A stretch of 64,000 nucleotides of DNA from Panaeolus papilionaceus. Its lineage: Eukaryota > Basidiomycota > Agaricomycetes > Agaricales. A program made the translations under genes and the position numbers. The first letter of the stretch is position 1, and every line of letters begins with the position of its first letter. The stretch covers positions 1,488,001-1,552,000 of the forward strand of contig JADNRZ010000001.1 of assembly GCA_015501605.1 (NCBI GenBank), given 5' to 3'. Below, in pieces: positions 25,101 through 35,088 of the stretch. Under the pieces are notes generated by a model. That model ran no database searches. It was not told the DNA's origin and saw only the letters and a program-made list of their open reading frames with translations.

Positions 25101-26172
25101 GGCTTCTGGTGTGAGTGCAAGGGGGCGCAAGTTCAAAGTAGCAGGGCGTGGTTTGGATGGCGTAGCCTTTGTTACAGCGACAGCAGGGGTGGAAGGAGGA
25201 ATGTTCTCCTTGCTAGATTGGTCCGCAGCCGATGTAGGGTTCTCTGTTGTGGACGTGAGATGCACATCTTCTGTTGTCTCCTCTAGCTCGTCCTCCTCTT
25301 CTTCTTCTTCTTCTTCTTCTTCCTCTTCAAGCAAGGTGTGGAGCTGGTCCTTAGAACAAGAAGAAGGACCTAGAAGCTTGAAGGAATCACGTTTACTCCC
25401 AATACCAGAAGAGCCAAAAGAGCAACTTGATCCCGTGCTGATGATTGACTGCTTCGTTGCTGCCCAATCAGAAAGTACGTAAGAAACCATGTGTTGGTTA
25501 CGGGGCAGAAAAATCAACACTCACGAAAATCAAACATGAGCTTCTCCATATCTGGAGTCGCAAGCTCTGGGATTTCAACCTTGTTGAAGGAAACATCTGG
25601 TTTGCCCTCGAGAGCCCACAGAGCACGACGACGAATTGAATCCTTTTCACCCAAGTTGACGTTATCTTCGGATGCGGAAGCTGGAAGGTCTGGAAGCGTA
25701 ATTCCCATGAGCTCCGCTGATTCACGTCTTGTGGATACGGAAGAACGTCTGCGGTGGTGAGAGGCCCGTTTGGGAGGTGGACCTGGGTTGGGCGAGATGA
25801 CAGGTTGACTGAGTGGACGAGGAGGGAGAGGTAAGGTGTCAGTTGTCGAGATTGCCGGGGTGCTGTTGCTCATTGGAAAAGAAAAGGATGCCATATCATT
25901 CATGTTCGTTGAAGAAGAAAGTGAAAGAGAATTTGAAATGGATTTGTTGCGTGAGTGAGAGCGAGCATGGCCATGTCTTGAACCTGCAGCTGGGTTGGCA
26001 ATTGTTGAAGGAAGGCCTTTGCCCAACTTGAAGTTTTCAAACTAGATAATGGACCCAGGTTAAAAGTCATGTTTGTTTCAAGATTCAAGTTGATTGAAAG
26101 GATAGAAAGACGTACTCGGTTCCTGGCAGCAGTCTCGTCTCTGGGAACTTGAATGACAGTAGTTGAATCCAT
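22161..26172 (-). CDS. Large Ser/Pro-rich, coiled-coil protein of unknown function
   Basis: Starts MDSTTVIQVPRDETAARNR at 26172. An intron leads to FENFKLGKGLPS and a Ser/Asn-rich stretch, then a conserved-looking basic block KRASHHRRRSSVSTRRESAE with basophilic-kinase sites and an RRRALWALEGKPDVSFNK helix. A second intron near 25460-25520 leads to the main exon of about 930 residues. That exon holds an uninterrupted Glu run (25291-25330), many Ser-Pro sites, and a coiled coil around LISDLKAERDELMKDMDG through LEAQVKGLQDDLAIERKAKE, followed by acidic and Pro-rich disordered sequence. The last part (22161-22604) has a plausible conserved end, LRKLKARLDIEGKNALAHSA, plus CCNCEQK. How the last exon joins is unclear (see findings). 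The Ser-Pro sites and coiled coil would fit a cell-cycle or polarity scaffold, but I do not recognise a named family. Confidence 0.7.
25291..25330. repeat. TCT/TCC triplet microsatellite encoding poly-Glu
   Basis: An imperfect (TCT)n/(TCC)n run which, read on the minus strand, encodes about 12 consecutive glutamates in the large coiled-coil protein. It also creates an open poly-Ser frame on the plus strand. Likely length-variable between strains. Confidence 0.85.
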
Positions 26173-26477
26173 TTCGTTATTTTATCAAGGTGTTTTGTGA
26201 TTTTTTTCAATTGAAAAAAGGAACGCGGGCCCTGGCTTGGGAGGTGATGAAAAAGGAGAGGAAGCGCCTAGTGGCGTACTGGCGGAGCAACTGCAGGAGC
26301 AGTGAAGGAGATGATGGTTGATGGCAAGGAGCGAAGAAATTCGAACCAGACTTTGGTGGCATCAAACGAATTCCTATATCAACTTCAGTCTCCGCTCTCG
26401 TCTTTCTCACACACACACTCAACACTCTTATAATAATTCATTCCTCCAAACAAATCTCATCCCTTCAATTCAATTCA
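26173..26477. promoter_or_regulatory. Divergent promoter region
   Basis: 305 bases separate the start codons of the minus-strand coiled-coil gene and the plus-strand isochorismatase gene, so both promoters must lie here. The plus-strand side ends in CT- and CA-rich sequence (about 26395-26477), a common fungal transcription-start context. No specific factor site was identified. Confidence 0.5.
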
Positions 26478-27424
26478 ATGTCTAATCAAATATCCGCAGA
26501 CTCAACTATCTTCTTTCTCTGTGATATACAGACAAAATTTAGTATGTTATCTTTCGTTCTTTACTTTATCTTCTAATTTATAACAATCATCAGAACCTGC
26601 TATTTACAACTACAATCATGTCGTTGAAACATCTAACAAAATGATCAAATTAGCAAAAGTACACTTTTATTCAGTCAACCCTGCCGTAACCATCATCTCA
26701 CTCCTCGTTATTCAACAGGCTCTCGATATACCGGTTCTATGCACAGTTCAAAATCAGAGAGGTGTGTACGCTTTGCGTGTCGACCCGGTTGTCTTGCATT
26801 CCAACCGCTAATCTATTTTACCCTTGGCAAGCCTTGGGTCCCACAGATCCCGACATTAATCTCGAATCCCTAGGCCCTCTACTGCAGGGTCCCTTCAACA
26901 AATCCATGTTCTCAATGATGATTCCAGAGGTCAAAGCCGTCCTCGATTCACGTCCCAACTTGAAATCAATCGTGATATTTGGTATCGAGGTGCGCACATC
27001 GAAATTTTGATTATCGCCTAATTACCCGTTTCCTCACCTCGCACTTTTTTCCCCCCTTATATCACAGACCCACATTTGCGTGTTGCAAACTGTTCTTGCG
27101 ATACTTGCTGATGGAAAATATACGCCATACCTCGTTGCAGACGGCGTTTCCTCGTGTAATTCGTTCGAAATTCCCATTGCCCTCGATCGCGTGCGCTCAG
27201 GAGGCGGGGTCATCACTACGAGCGAAAGCATTGCTTTCGAACTTATGCGCGACGCATCGCTCAAGAATTTTAAGCCATTCAGCAACCTGATTAAAGAAGT
27301 CAAGGAGACCACACGGCTGGCAGGTCAAGCCCTACTTCAAGGACAAGTCACGCCCGTTGTCGATGCTGCCCAAGGTGAAGCAGAGATTGCCAGCGGAGGG
27401 GTCACACTTAGAAGTGCAATGTAA
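26478..27424 (+). CDS. Isochorismatase-family hydrolase (ISOC1/2-like)
   Basis: Alpha/beta cysteine hydrolase of the isochorismatase-like superfamily. Exon 1 reads MSNQISADSTIFFLCDIQTK, with the family's N-terminal catalytic Asp in CDIQ. Later exons give KPAIYNYNHVVETSNKMIKL, ALDIPVLCTVQNQR, and LLQGPFNKSMFSMM with the expected Lys. After an intron, IVIFGIE|THICVLQT carries the catalytic Cys (ICV). The C-terminal half includes RVRSGGGVITTSESIAFEL, matching the ISOC-type end. About 210 residues, as expected for the eukaryotic ISOC group. The physiological substrate of this group is not established. Five introns, all GT-AG. Confidence 0.88.
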
Positions 27425-27624
27425 AATTATATTTATTATACCCCTAGAATTAACCAATAGAAACAAGTGTACTATAACGAAGCTAAAAAAAAAAAGGAAG
27501 TGTATGTTGTACAGCCTTTGGATTCCCACCAGACCTCGGAGGATCGAAACCGAGACCACGTTCTAAAAATACAGAAAGAAAATCAAGGGGTATAATAAGA
27601 CCACAAAATTTGAAACAGTAGAAT

Positions 27625-28289
27625 TTAAGCGACACCGCCAGTGGGCTGAGCAGGGAGTGTGTTGGTTGGAAGTCCCAGATGGGCTTCGCCTTCACCATCA
27701 TCATCAGTTGCATGGAGTGCATTTAGCTTCTTGTTCCGCTCACGCTAGGGTCAAGGTAAGCAGCAGGCAAATATAAAAGGGGAGATATACCTACCGTTCT
27801 CTCGTCGTTTATTCTCATACAAGTCTCGACTTCTTGTTTCTTCGAGTTGACTTCATCGACTAGTTGTTCGTGATGTTGAGAATACATCTATTTGCATGAG
27901 ATTAGACGGGCCGACAAGGAGAAAAGATTAATTTACCTGATAGTCATTCTGGGCCCTATGTAGGTTGGAAGCGGCAACGTCGTGACTATGCTGGGCTTTG
28001 TTCACTTTCTTCAAGGTGGTCTGTTCTTGCTTGGCTGATTTCTCGACAGTGCTCTTGGCTTTCAAAGCGTGCTACGAGTAGATATGAGAAAGAGAGTAAA
28101 ACGACATATGGTCCGCGTGAGTAGTACCTTGTAGGCCTTTCCCTCCTCCTTTTCTGTCTTTGTGAGGTCTTTAAGGGCGTGCTTGATGGCTGTTTCTTCG
28201 TTCTTTGCTTCTCGGATGATTTGGCGCTCTACATTCCGAACGACATTGGGATCGTGTGATTGAGCTGTAAGTTTACGATTGAGACTCAT
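27625..28289 (-). CDS. Small helical, coiled-coil protein, unknown function
   Basis: Starts MSLNRKLTAQSHDPNVVRNV at 28289. Four exons join in frame: after AYK, then HALKAKSTVEKSAKQEQTTL, then MYSQHHEQLVDEVNSKKQEV, then RERNKKLNALHATDDDGEGE, ending PTGGVA. The product, about 160 residues, is nearly all charged helix with heptad-like spacing and a short acidic C-terminal tail. It resembles small fungal proteins that I recall being labelled DNA-binding protein Ncp1, but I hold that name loosely. Divergent from the MscS gene with about 310 bases between starts. Confidence 0.65.
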
Positions 28290-28602
28290 GATGATTGGGT
28301 GTTGAAATAATTTGGATATGTGGCTATTTAAATGATTTCAAAGACGTAGGATGTAATGTTGTGGGGAGAGGAGTTAAATGACGTCATGCATGTAATATTC
28401 CAAGAAAGGAAATAAAGCAATAAAGTGGAATTGACCCTGACTACAGTTTATCTGAAACAATCAACAGTTTAAAGGGTATGAGGGACTGATGATCGACCGG
28501 AATAAAATTTAATAGTCGGTTGTCTCCAGTTAGCTCCAGCTACTATGCTAGCTGGCTTACATTTGCACCCCATAATCCACTTTAATTATTTGCTGTTGTG
28601 TC
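28290..28602. promoter_or_regulatory. Divergent promoter region
   Basis: 313 bases between the start codons of the small coiled-coil gene (minus) and the mechanosensitive channel gene (plus). Both promoters are expected here. No specific site could be assigned. Confidence 0.45.
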
Positions 28603-31600
28603 ATGACTATCAGAAGATCAAAATCTTATCACCAGCCAACAGGAATCCTACGCAATCCGCTTGACCCTGCTCCAAGCCCGGGAGACGTCTCTATTTCCTC
28701 CGAGAATCTTCTTGGAGAGTTCAAACGTAGCAAAGATGCTCTTTCCGGTTTTTCAACACCACCGCAACCACCAAAACCTTCTCATAGTCTTCCCCTACCC
28801 ATGGCCACAGATCAACATAGACACCCCAAACCGAGGTCGCGCGAACAAGATTTTGCCGAGGCAGACCTGAACAATCAACCCACCCACCCAACCACCAATG
28901 TCCCTCGCCCCATCTTAGAGAGAAATGACTCCCTCTACACAGACGACGACAACCTCGCAAAGAATAAATCTGTCAAGGTCCAGCTACCGGAAGTCCCCAG
29001 ACCAGCTGCTGCTCATCCGTATGGACCATATCCACACGTTCGACAAGATTCAGATGGGCTTAGTTCCAGAGCTTCCGTTTTCGCAGAGGATGACGACTCG
29101 GAAGATTACGACTGGTCTGATGAGGAGGACCTTGTTGACGAGGAAGCAAAGTTTACAAAGAAAATGGGCGTCAAGGCCAAACGAGAAGGATGGGGATTAA
29201 AAAGGTGTGCTTTTTTTATGATGCCCTCTTCCCAAAAATTCAACCTCGGCTCTATAGGATTGTTGCCGTCCTATTCTCTTCTCTTGTCGGCTCAACGTTT
29301 CTCGCTGCGCTCCTTGTAGTCCCTGCCATTCTCGTTCACTTTTACTGGTACAAACCTCATCCCACTGATCATCGCCGCTTTGTGAGGGATAATGTCCAAG
29401 CATGGCTCTTCTGGGCAGCATCAAACCTAGTAATCTCATGGCAGTTGGCAATGATCCTCGACGTCATTCCCATTCTACTCAGGTTTTTCATCTCTGCCAC
29501 ATGGGGTCACGTATCAGAGGCTATCAAGACCAGGATTGAGACCTATGATTCGGTCAAGGATACTATCAAACCTGCACTTTATGGTGCGAGCGCGTATGCC
29601 AGCTGGGCTATTATCTTTCAATCCATATACAAGTTGTACAATCCATCCGACACAAGTTTGAGTCGCGCCAAGTATACCAACAGGGTACGTATACTGTTCA
29701 CACTGTTTAAACCCTGTTAACATTTCCATGTAGCTTATGCAAGTCGTGCAATTTTTCTTCTTCTTTATCCTGGTTTGGTGTATTCAGCGAATGGTTTCGC
29801 ATTTGATTGGTGCGTCATCGCTTCCTATACACCCAAAATTCAAATTTAACATTCACCTAGCATTTTCTTTCCATCGAACGGCCTATCGAGACCGTATTGA
29901 AGTGGTGCAGAAGGCATTGAACGTCATCGAAGTTCTTCGAGCATACAAACCAAAGATTCCGACCCATACTCCTAATAAATCCGGAACAAGAACGCCTATC
30001 TTTGGATTCACTGGTTTGGGTGCCTTGTCAGAAAAGCAGCACTACAAAATGCTTCATGGAGCCCTTAAAAATGCTACCCCTCGATCGAGAATCCCAACTT
30101 TTCCTGATGATTACGAGCTAGACGACAACAACAAGACACTTGTCGAATCGTCTCGCAGAGCTGACAGCAAGCAGGATAATTCGACAAAACGGCTATCTTG
30201 GTTTAGTGGTGGTGAAAAGGAAAAGGCAGAAGAGGAATACGGCGAATATAACGAAAAGAATGATATCCGCACTACTCCACCAAGGCCGCCGTTCGCCGGA
30301 CGAGACGACAACGACCTCAGGCCTCCGATTCCCAACCAGGTTCCATACACACCACCGAGTCATCCAGCATTGAGCAATCTTAACCCTCATCGCTACCCCC
30401 CTTCCTACACCCCGCGTGAGCATGCCTCTCGCTCTGGAAGTCCGCGTCCGGGCGTGGATCATCCTCAGAGTAGTCCTGATGCGGCCATTAGACAAGCCGC
30501 AAAAGTCATCAAAAACGCCGTTCTGCACGATGCCCGAAACCTGAGCGGGAAGAGCGAAGGCCTTGCAAATCTCGCATGGAATGTGAATTCAAGTCACGAA
30601 GCCAAGGTACGTTACTGTAAACACTGTCATTTCCTTCAAGGTTCTAACATTTCATCTCAGAGACTCGCCCGCTCAATCTTCAATCGCTTCAAAGACAGAG
30701 GGCGGACGTGGCTTGTTCCATCCGATTTCTACCCCGCATTTCCTGACCACGAGTCTGCTGAAACCGCATTCAAAGTGTTCGACAAGGACCACAATGGCGA
30801 TATCACACGAGCCGAGATCAAGACCACATTGCTCAAGATCTACAAGGAACGGAGATTTTTGTCTCGCTCCATGCGTGATGTAGGAGAGGCACTGAGGACT
30901 TTGGATCGCATCTTGTTTTTCTTCGCCATGGGTGTTCTGTTTTTCATTAGTTTGAGCATCTTTGGTGTCAATGTTGGGGATTCCCTCACCTCGGTGTACT
31001 CCCTCCTCATCGCCGCGAGCTTCATCTTTAAAAATGCGGCCAGCTCCGCATTCGATGCTATCATGTTCTTGTTCGTGACACAGTACGTATACGTCTTGGC
31101 ACTTCTTCAAACTTTAGCCTTGCTCACTATTATTCCAGTCCTTACGACACTGGAGATAGAGTCTTCGTTGATCGTGAGTTGAGCTTAGATTTCACTAGGT
31201 AGCTCACCTGACAACAATGACAGAAGAGAATTTGGTTGTCAAAAAAGTCGGACTCTTTGCTGTAAGTTTTGCTTTTGCTCTGGCCCGTCACTCTCACTAA
31301 CACTCCTTTTTAGACGGTTTTCACGCGTTCAGACGGAACAGAAACCTATTACTTTAACAGCCAGCTATTCAACAAGTTCATGTACGTTCATTACCTTTGC
31401 TTTTTACATTTACTTATATTGTCCCCTCCAGCATCAATGTTCGCAGAAGTGGGAAGACATTCGAGAATTTGACGATGCAGGTAGCATGGAATACTCCTCT
31501 CACCAAACTAGACGCCCTGGAAAAATGTCTCAATGATTGGCTATCAACAGAGGAGAACAGGTGGTACGAACCCAGCACCAATGTAACCCTTCAGCACATC

Positions 31601-32084
31601 ATGTATCAACGGCATCTTTCTCTCACTATTGGTATCGGTCACAATGGGTACGTTTCTGTTTCTAATGCTACTCCCGACACTCGTTCTGACACGATGTTCA
31701 TTTGCGTCTAGGAACTGGCAAGACTGGGGTCTTCGTAATGCCCGAAGAACCGCTTTTCATGCTGCTGTGCAGTATTACTGCCGCCAGCTAGGCATTACTG
31801 CATACGAATCGCCTCTACCCGTCCTTTTTGCAGATCCCACCACTCGTAACTACAACCAGACAAGTCCCCCCCCAGATGATATTATTTCACCTACAGCAGA
31901 TGCCCATCTGAGCCCGGAGGAACAACGATTAAAGGAAGAAGAAGTCAAGGAGGCAGAGATAGATGCAAAGAAGATGAAGGCATCCCTTGGATTCTTGCCC
32001 CCGTTGGCCTATCGCTCGACTCGTATTGTACGGGCAAGGCGCAGCAGGAATCGGAAAGCGAATATGGGTGCTGTCAATGGCTGA
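28603..32084 (+). CDS. EF-hand MscS-type mechanosensitive channel
   Basis: Membrane channel of the MscS superfamily with a calcium-binding EF-hand, the type called Msy1/Msy2 in fission yeast, where they sit on ER membranes and control the response to hypo-osmotic shock. The disordered N-terminus (about 190 residues) ends in an acidic block; an intron at 29205 leads to hydrophobic segments (VAVLFSSLVGSTFLAALLVV and WLFWAASNLVISWQLAMIL). A charged loop follows (about 30000-30600), then AFKVFDKDHNGDITRAEIKT, a canonical EF-hand loop (DKDHNGDITRAE). The MscS pore/beta domain then shows FFAMGVLFFISLSIFGVNVG, FIFKNAASSAFDAIMFLFVT, DGTETYYFNSQLFNKFI and the cytoplasmic region to GAVNG. About ten introns. 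Function follows from family knowledge. Confidence 0.9.
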
Positions 32085-32224
32085 TATTTTTATCTTTATG
32101 TATCACAATTTAGACGCAGAAAAAGACATTACAGCGAGCATATATGTATCGATTTAACAACTCGGACATTCCTCGTATCATTAATTAAAACAATCAATAT
32201 GCAGAAGTCGAAGACTATAGCAAC

Positions 32225-33319
32225 CTAATACGAGCGGACAGGCTCACAGAAGAGTTTATGAAACGACCACCCACTCAGCTGATGCTCTTTGTTGCAGTAA
32301 TGATCCACCTTGCAAACAGAGCACTTGGCCATGTCCGTTCCCTCCTGTGGTGGTGCGCCGCAGTAAGCACAAAAGGGCACTTCTTTTCTACCCTGCCACC
32401 GGTTTTTCACCCGTCTCGCCACGTCGATCAACCAATCATCCTCAGGGTGTGGACCAACACGATCCATCAATCTGGCCTCTGAGATGGCATTGGATTCCGT
32501 GAATTTGGGAAGTCGTATCCCAACGTAATCTTGAATGGCCTCCAGAACGAACAGACCCTTGCCCTTGTTGCCTCTTCCTGCATCTCCGAACTGCATCGAC
32601 GTAAGGTCGTAGATAGTTTCGATTTGAGCGGCTGGCGGCCCAAATCCTAAAACTGTGTGCACAGTTGTGTCATGACCCCCGGTGATATACGGTTTGGCTC
32701 CGGGGAGCACTGCAACAACCGTTCGCTCCTTGACATTCGAAAGTTTGAATTCTAAGACCGTGCGGTCCGATGCGAGGGTCGAGTAGTATATAGGCTTCGG
32801 TGCATCGTCAGGGGTACCTGGTGGTGCGACAGGGTAAAGATGTTTTGAAGATGGGACAACTGGAGGCGGGGTTCGAATTCGAACGCGCGTGTAAGGAGGG
32901 AAAAGGTCGAAAAGGTGCTGCAGGAGAACTGCGGTTATCAACCCCGCATCATGATGTCGAGTGCGCCAATAAATTGCTTCGAGATCTCGGGTAGTAAGGG
33001 ACTGAAGCGCCGGTGGTACGGGGTCTTTGATCATATTTGTCAGGAGATCAGGTTCCTCGCTTGTCGGTTCTACTTTATGTCGACGCTTGTCGTATACAAG
33101 TCCCAGCCTGTGTGCGGGGTCAGCGTCGCGCCACTCGCTGGCAGGGCATATGATGGTCGTAAAATCCGCAGTGGTTGCCACTTCTCGAAGCTTGATGTGG
33201 CGGAAGCGATGGTCACTAGACGCCCGTTCGTAGTTGATAAGGACGCCGAGTTCATGTAGATCAATGACCCTGTCTGGGTAGGTGGCCCAGGGTGACCACG
33301 GTTCGTTGGTAGGGTCCAT
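32225..33319 (-). CDS. MYND-type zinc finger protein
   Basis: Single uninterrupted exon, 364 residues, starting MDPTNEPWSPWATYPDRVID. The N-terminal 300 residues show no domain I can name but are well ordered (LGLVYDKRRHKVEP, VLEFKLSNVKERTVVAVLPG). The C-terminus is a complete MYND finger: CAYCGAPPQEG...CSVCKVDHYCNKEHQ, then WSFHKLFC, with the full Cys/His set. MYND fingers bind short proline-containing motifs in partner proteins. No SET domain is present, so it is not a SMYD methyltransferase. The intronless structure is unlike its neighbours. It is distinct from the MYND-linked family copies at 33.5-34.8 kb and 40.5-42.1 kb. Confidence 0.85.
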   Translation of the reverse strand: MDPTNEPWSPWATYPDRVIDLHELGVLINYERASSDHRFRHIKLREVATTADFTTIICPASEWRDADPAHRLGLVYDKRRHKVEPTSEEPDLLTNMIKDPVPPALQSLTTRDLEAIYWRTRHHDAGLITAVLLQHLFDLFPPYTRVRIRTPPPVVPSSKHLYPVAPPGTPDDAPKPIYYSTLASDRTVLEFKLSNVKERTVVAVLPGAKPYITGGHDTTVHTVLGFGPPAAQIETIYDLTSMQFGDAGRGNKGKGLFVLEAIQDYVGIRLPKFTESNAISEARLMDRVGPHPEDDWLIDVARRVKNRWQGRKEVPFCAYCGAPPQEGTDMAKCSVCKVDHYCNKEHQLSGWSFHKLFCEPVRSY

Positions 33320-33538
33320 GACAAACTAATTCCTGTAGACAGTCAACTCGATGGCAATATGCGGATGTTGTATTAGCTGGCGCGCAATTGTAAGAACTGT
33401 AGAGTGCCTTGATTATATGCAAGGGTAGGATCGAGGGTTGAGATAATTTAACAATTGGGTTTATCTTATATCGATGGAGTGAATAATTTATAATCAACTA
33501 CATACATATCAACTTATTTCGACAGGTTGTCAACACGT

Positions 33539-33900
33539 TTATACGCCGCCCATCATCACTTCATCCTCCACTTCCCTAGCCAAAAGAGGTTGAAGGCATG
33601 GTCTAGTTTTGTGGTGGACTTGGGGTGATACGTAGGGGTTCGCAGAAATATCGATGAAAAGACGATGCATCTCGTTGGTGCAACGCGTTAAGCGGTATTT
33701 TACTGGGTTCCAATTGGGGTCTTGTTAACTCTAAGAATTGCAGTTGTGGCCTGAAATACTGTGGGGTGCGACAGTAGCCGATGCCATTGCAAGAGGCTTT
33801 CCACCAGCTGGTCTGGTCCTAAAGGCATGGTATCCTCAGTTCTTGATGGCCACCTTTTCGATATACCTTTCGACATGATTTGCCATGAGATCACTGGAGT
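33539..33900 (-). pseudogene. Decayed copy of a MYND-linked family (copy 2)
   Basis: Reading leftward from about 33894, KGISKRWPSRTEDTMPLGPD then QLVESLLQWHRLLSHP is clearly related to KGVSKQWPAKMSDLMPFGPD-QLVENFLQWW in the gene at 40.5-42.1 kb. After ILRVNKTP the frame must change to continue as VKYRLTRCTNEMHRLFIDIS, which ends at TAA (33539-33541). The MYND finger is missing. A frameshift plus a missing C-terminus argue for a dead fragment. The fragment lies directly downstream of another partial copy in the same orientation. Confidence 0.6.
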
Positions 33901-33964
33901 GAGGTGGCGAGGTTTGAGAACAATCCTTCGTCCCTGCAGTTCTCAACTGGTTGTCCTTTTTCAA

Positions 33965-34800
33965 TTAAGGGATGAGGTAACAAAGCAGGGAACAATGCTG
34001 CAGTGCTCGAGTTTCAAAACCATCCATGACTAGGATCTGGGATTCCATGGGTCGCAGGTGTCTCAACTCCTCCACAAATCGGCGAAAGGATTCGGCACTG
34101 GTGGTGATCGAGAGGTACCCACTGTTCCGTCGTGTGCTATCTAGTCCTGACGTCGGTCCTTCCTCAAGTGCAGTGACTATGCAGAGGGCGTCTTGCGCTG
34201 TGCAGCACAATCTCCCCTTGACCCTGTACTTTGCGAGGCTGGATGAGACCGGGATTTTGCATATCCTCAACAACGTGGTACCAAAACCCAAGATGATGGG
34301 ATATGGTACTGTGTACGCCCATACAATCAAGTTCTCCACGACCTGATCAGAACTATCTGGGAGAATATCCTCAATACGCCTAGGCCACCGACTTGAGTCG
34401 CCTTTGGCCATGGATCCCCCCCCAGACTGTTCCAATGCGATCTCTAGAGATCCGAACAACGCCCTAATTACCAGGAGAACGTCCATTTGAGTGATTACAC
34501 CACCAGGCACCGTCGTTTTGGCTGCCCACGCCCGATGGAACATTTCGCTATCCACCTGGTTTTATCACACGAACAGTTTCCAAGGCGGTGTGGCACACTA
34601 TCCCGCTGCTGCTGGTCACGTTTCACGAAGAGCAAACTATATATTGTTGACCAATACTCGTAATGCTTCACAAGGTCTGCAGAAGGTTCGTTCCACTGGA
34701 GTTTACGAAGTTCCATGAGGGATCCTGATAGTGAGCCAGCACAATATTTTGGCCGGTGCGGGTCGCCAAAAAGACATAGGAAAGCCCCATGGGTACACAT
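33965..34800 (-). pseudogene. Decayed copy of a MYND-linked family (copy 1)
   Basis: The open frame from 34555 contains LVIRALFGSLEIALEQ, KGDSSRWPRRIEDILPDSSD and ETRALQHCSLLCYL, which line up in order with LITILFEDSQTALSW, KGVSKQWPAKMSDLMPFGPD and ETEALHLCSMIAYL of the 40.5-42.1 kb gene. Upstream, in a different frame, DLVKHYEYWSTIYSLLF resembles ELFKHQELWRTIFTSS of the same gene. The frame stops at 33965, just where the related gene runs on into its MYND finger. Truncation and frame changes point to a pseudogene, though an unrecognised intron could explain one of the frame changes. Confidence 0.6.
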
Positions 34801-35088
34801 TTGGCATCGCGAAATATGTGAAGAGCAGCCGACAGGTTTCTCGGCGATGATGACATAGCAGTAAAGGACCTGGGATTCTAGAGGTAGAAGTCAACATTGA
34901 AAAATTGTCTCGCCTGCAAGTATGGAGGTAAGGAACAATGATCGTCGGCCCGCAAGATTATTGAGACAATATCGTGCATGTTTTGATTCAGCGTTTTTGA
35001 AATACAAATTACAAGTTGTTTCCTAAAGCAAAGCAATCAATCAAAACCATTTCAAAAGAAAAAAGCAGAATAAAAACCAACGTAATAA

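Noticed and set aside
24889..25482. 197-codon plus-strand open frame with a long poly-Ser run
   Set aside because: It is the antisense shadow of the poly-Glu microsatellite and flanking coding sequence of the minus-strand coiled-coil gene.
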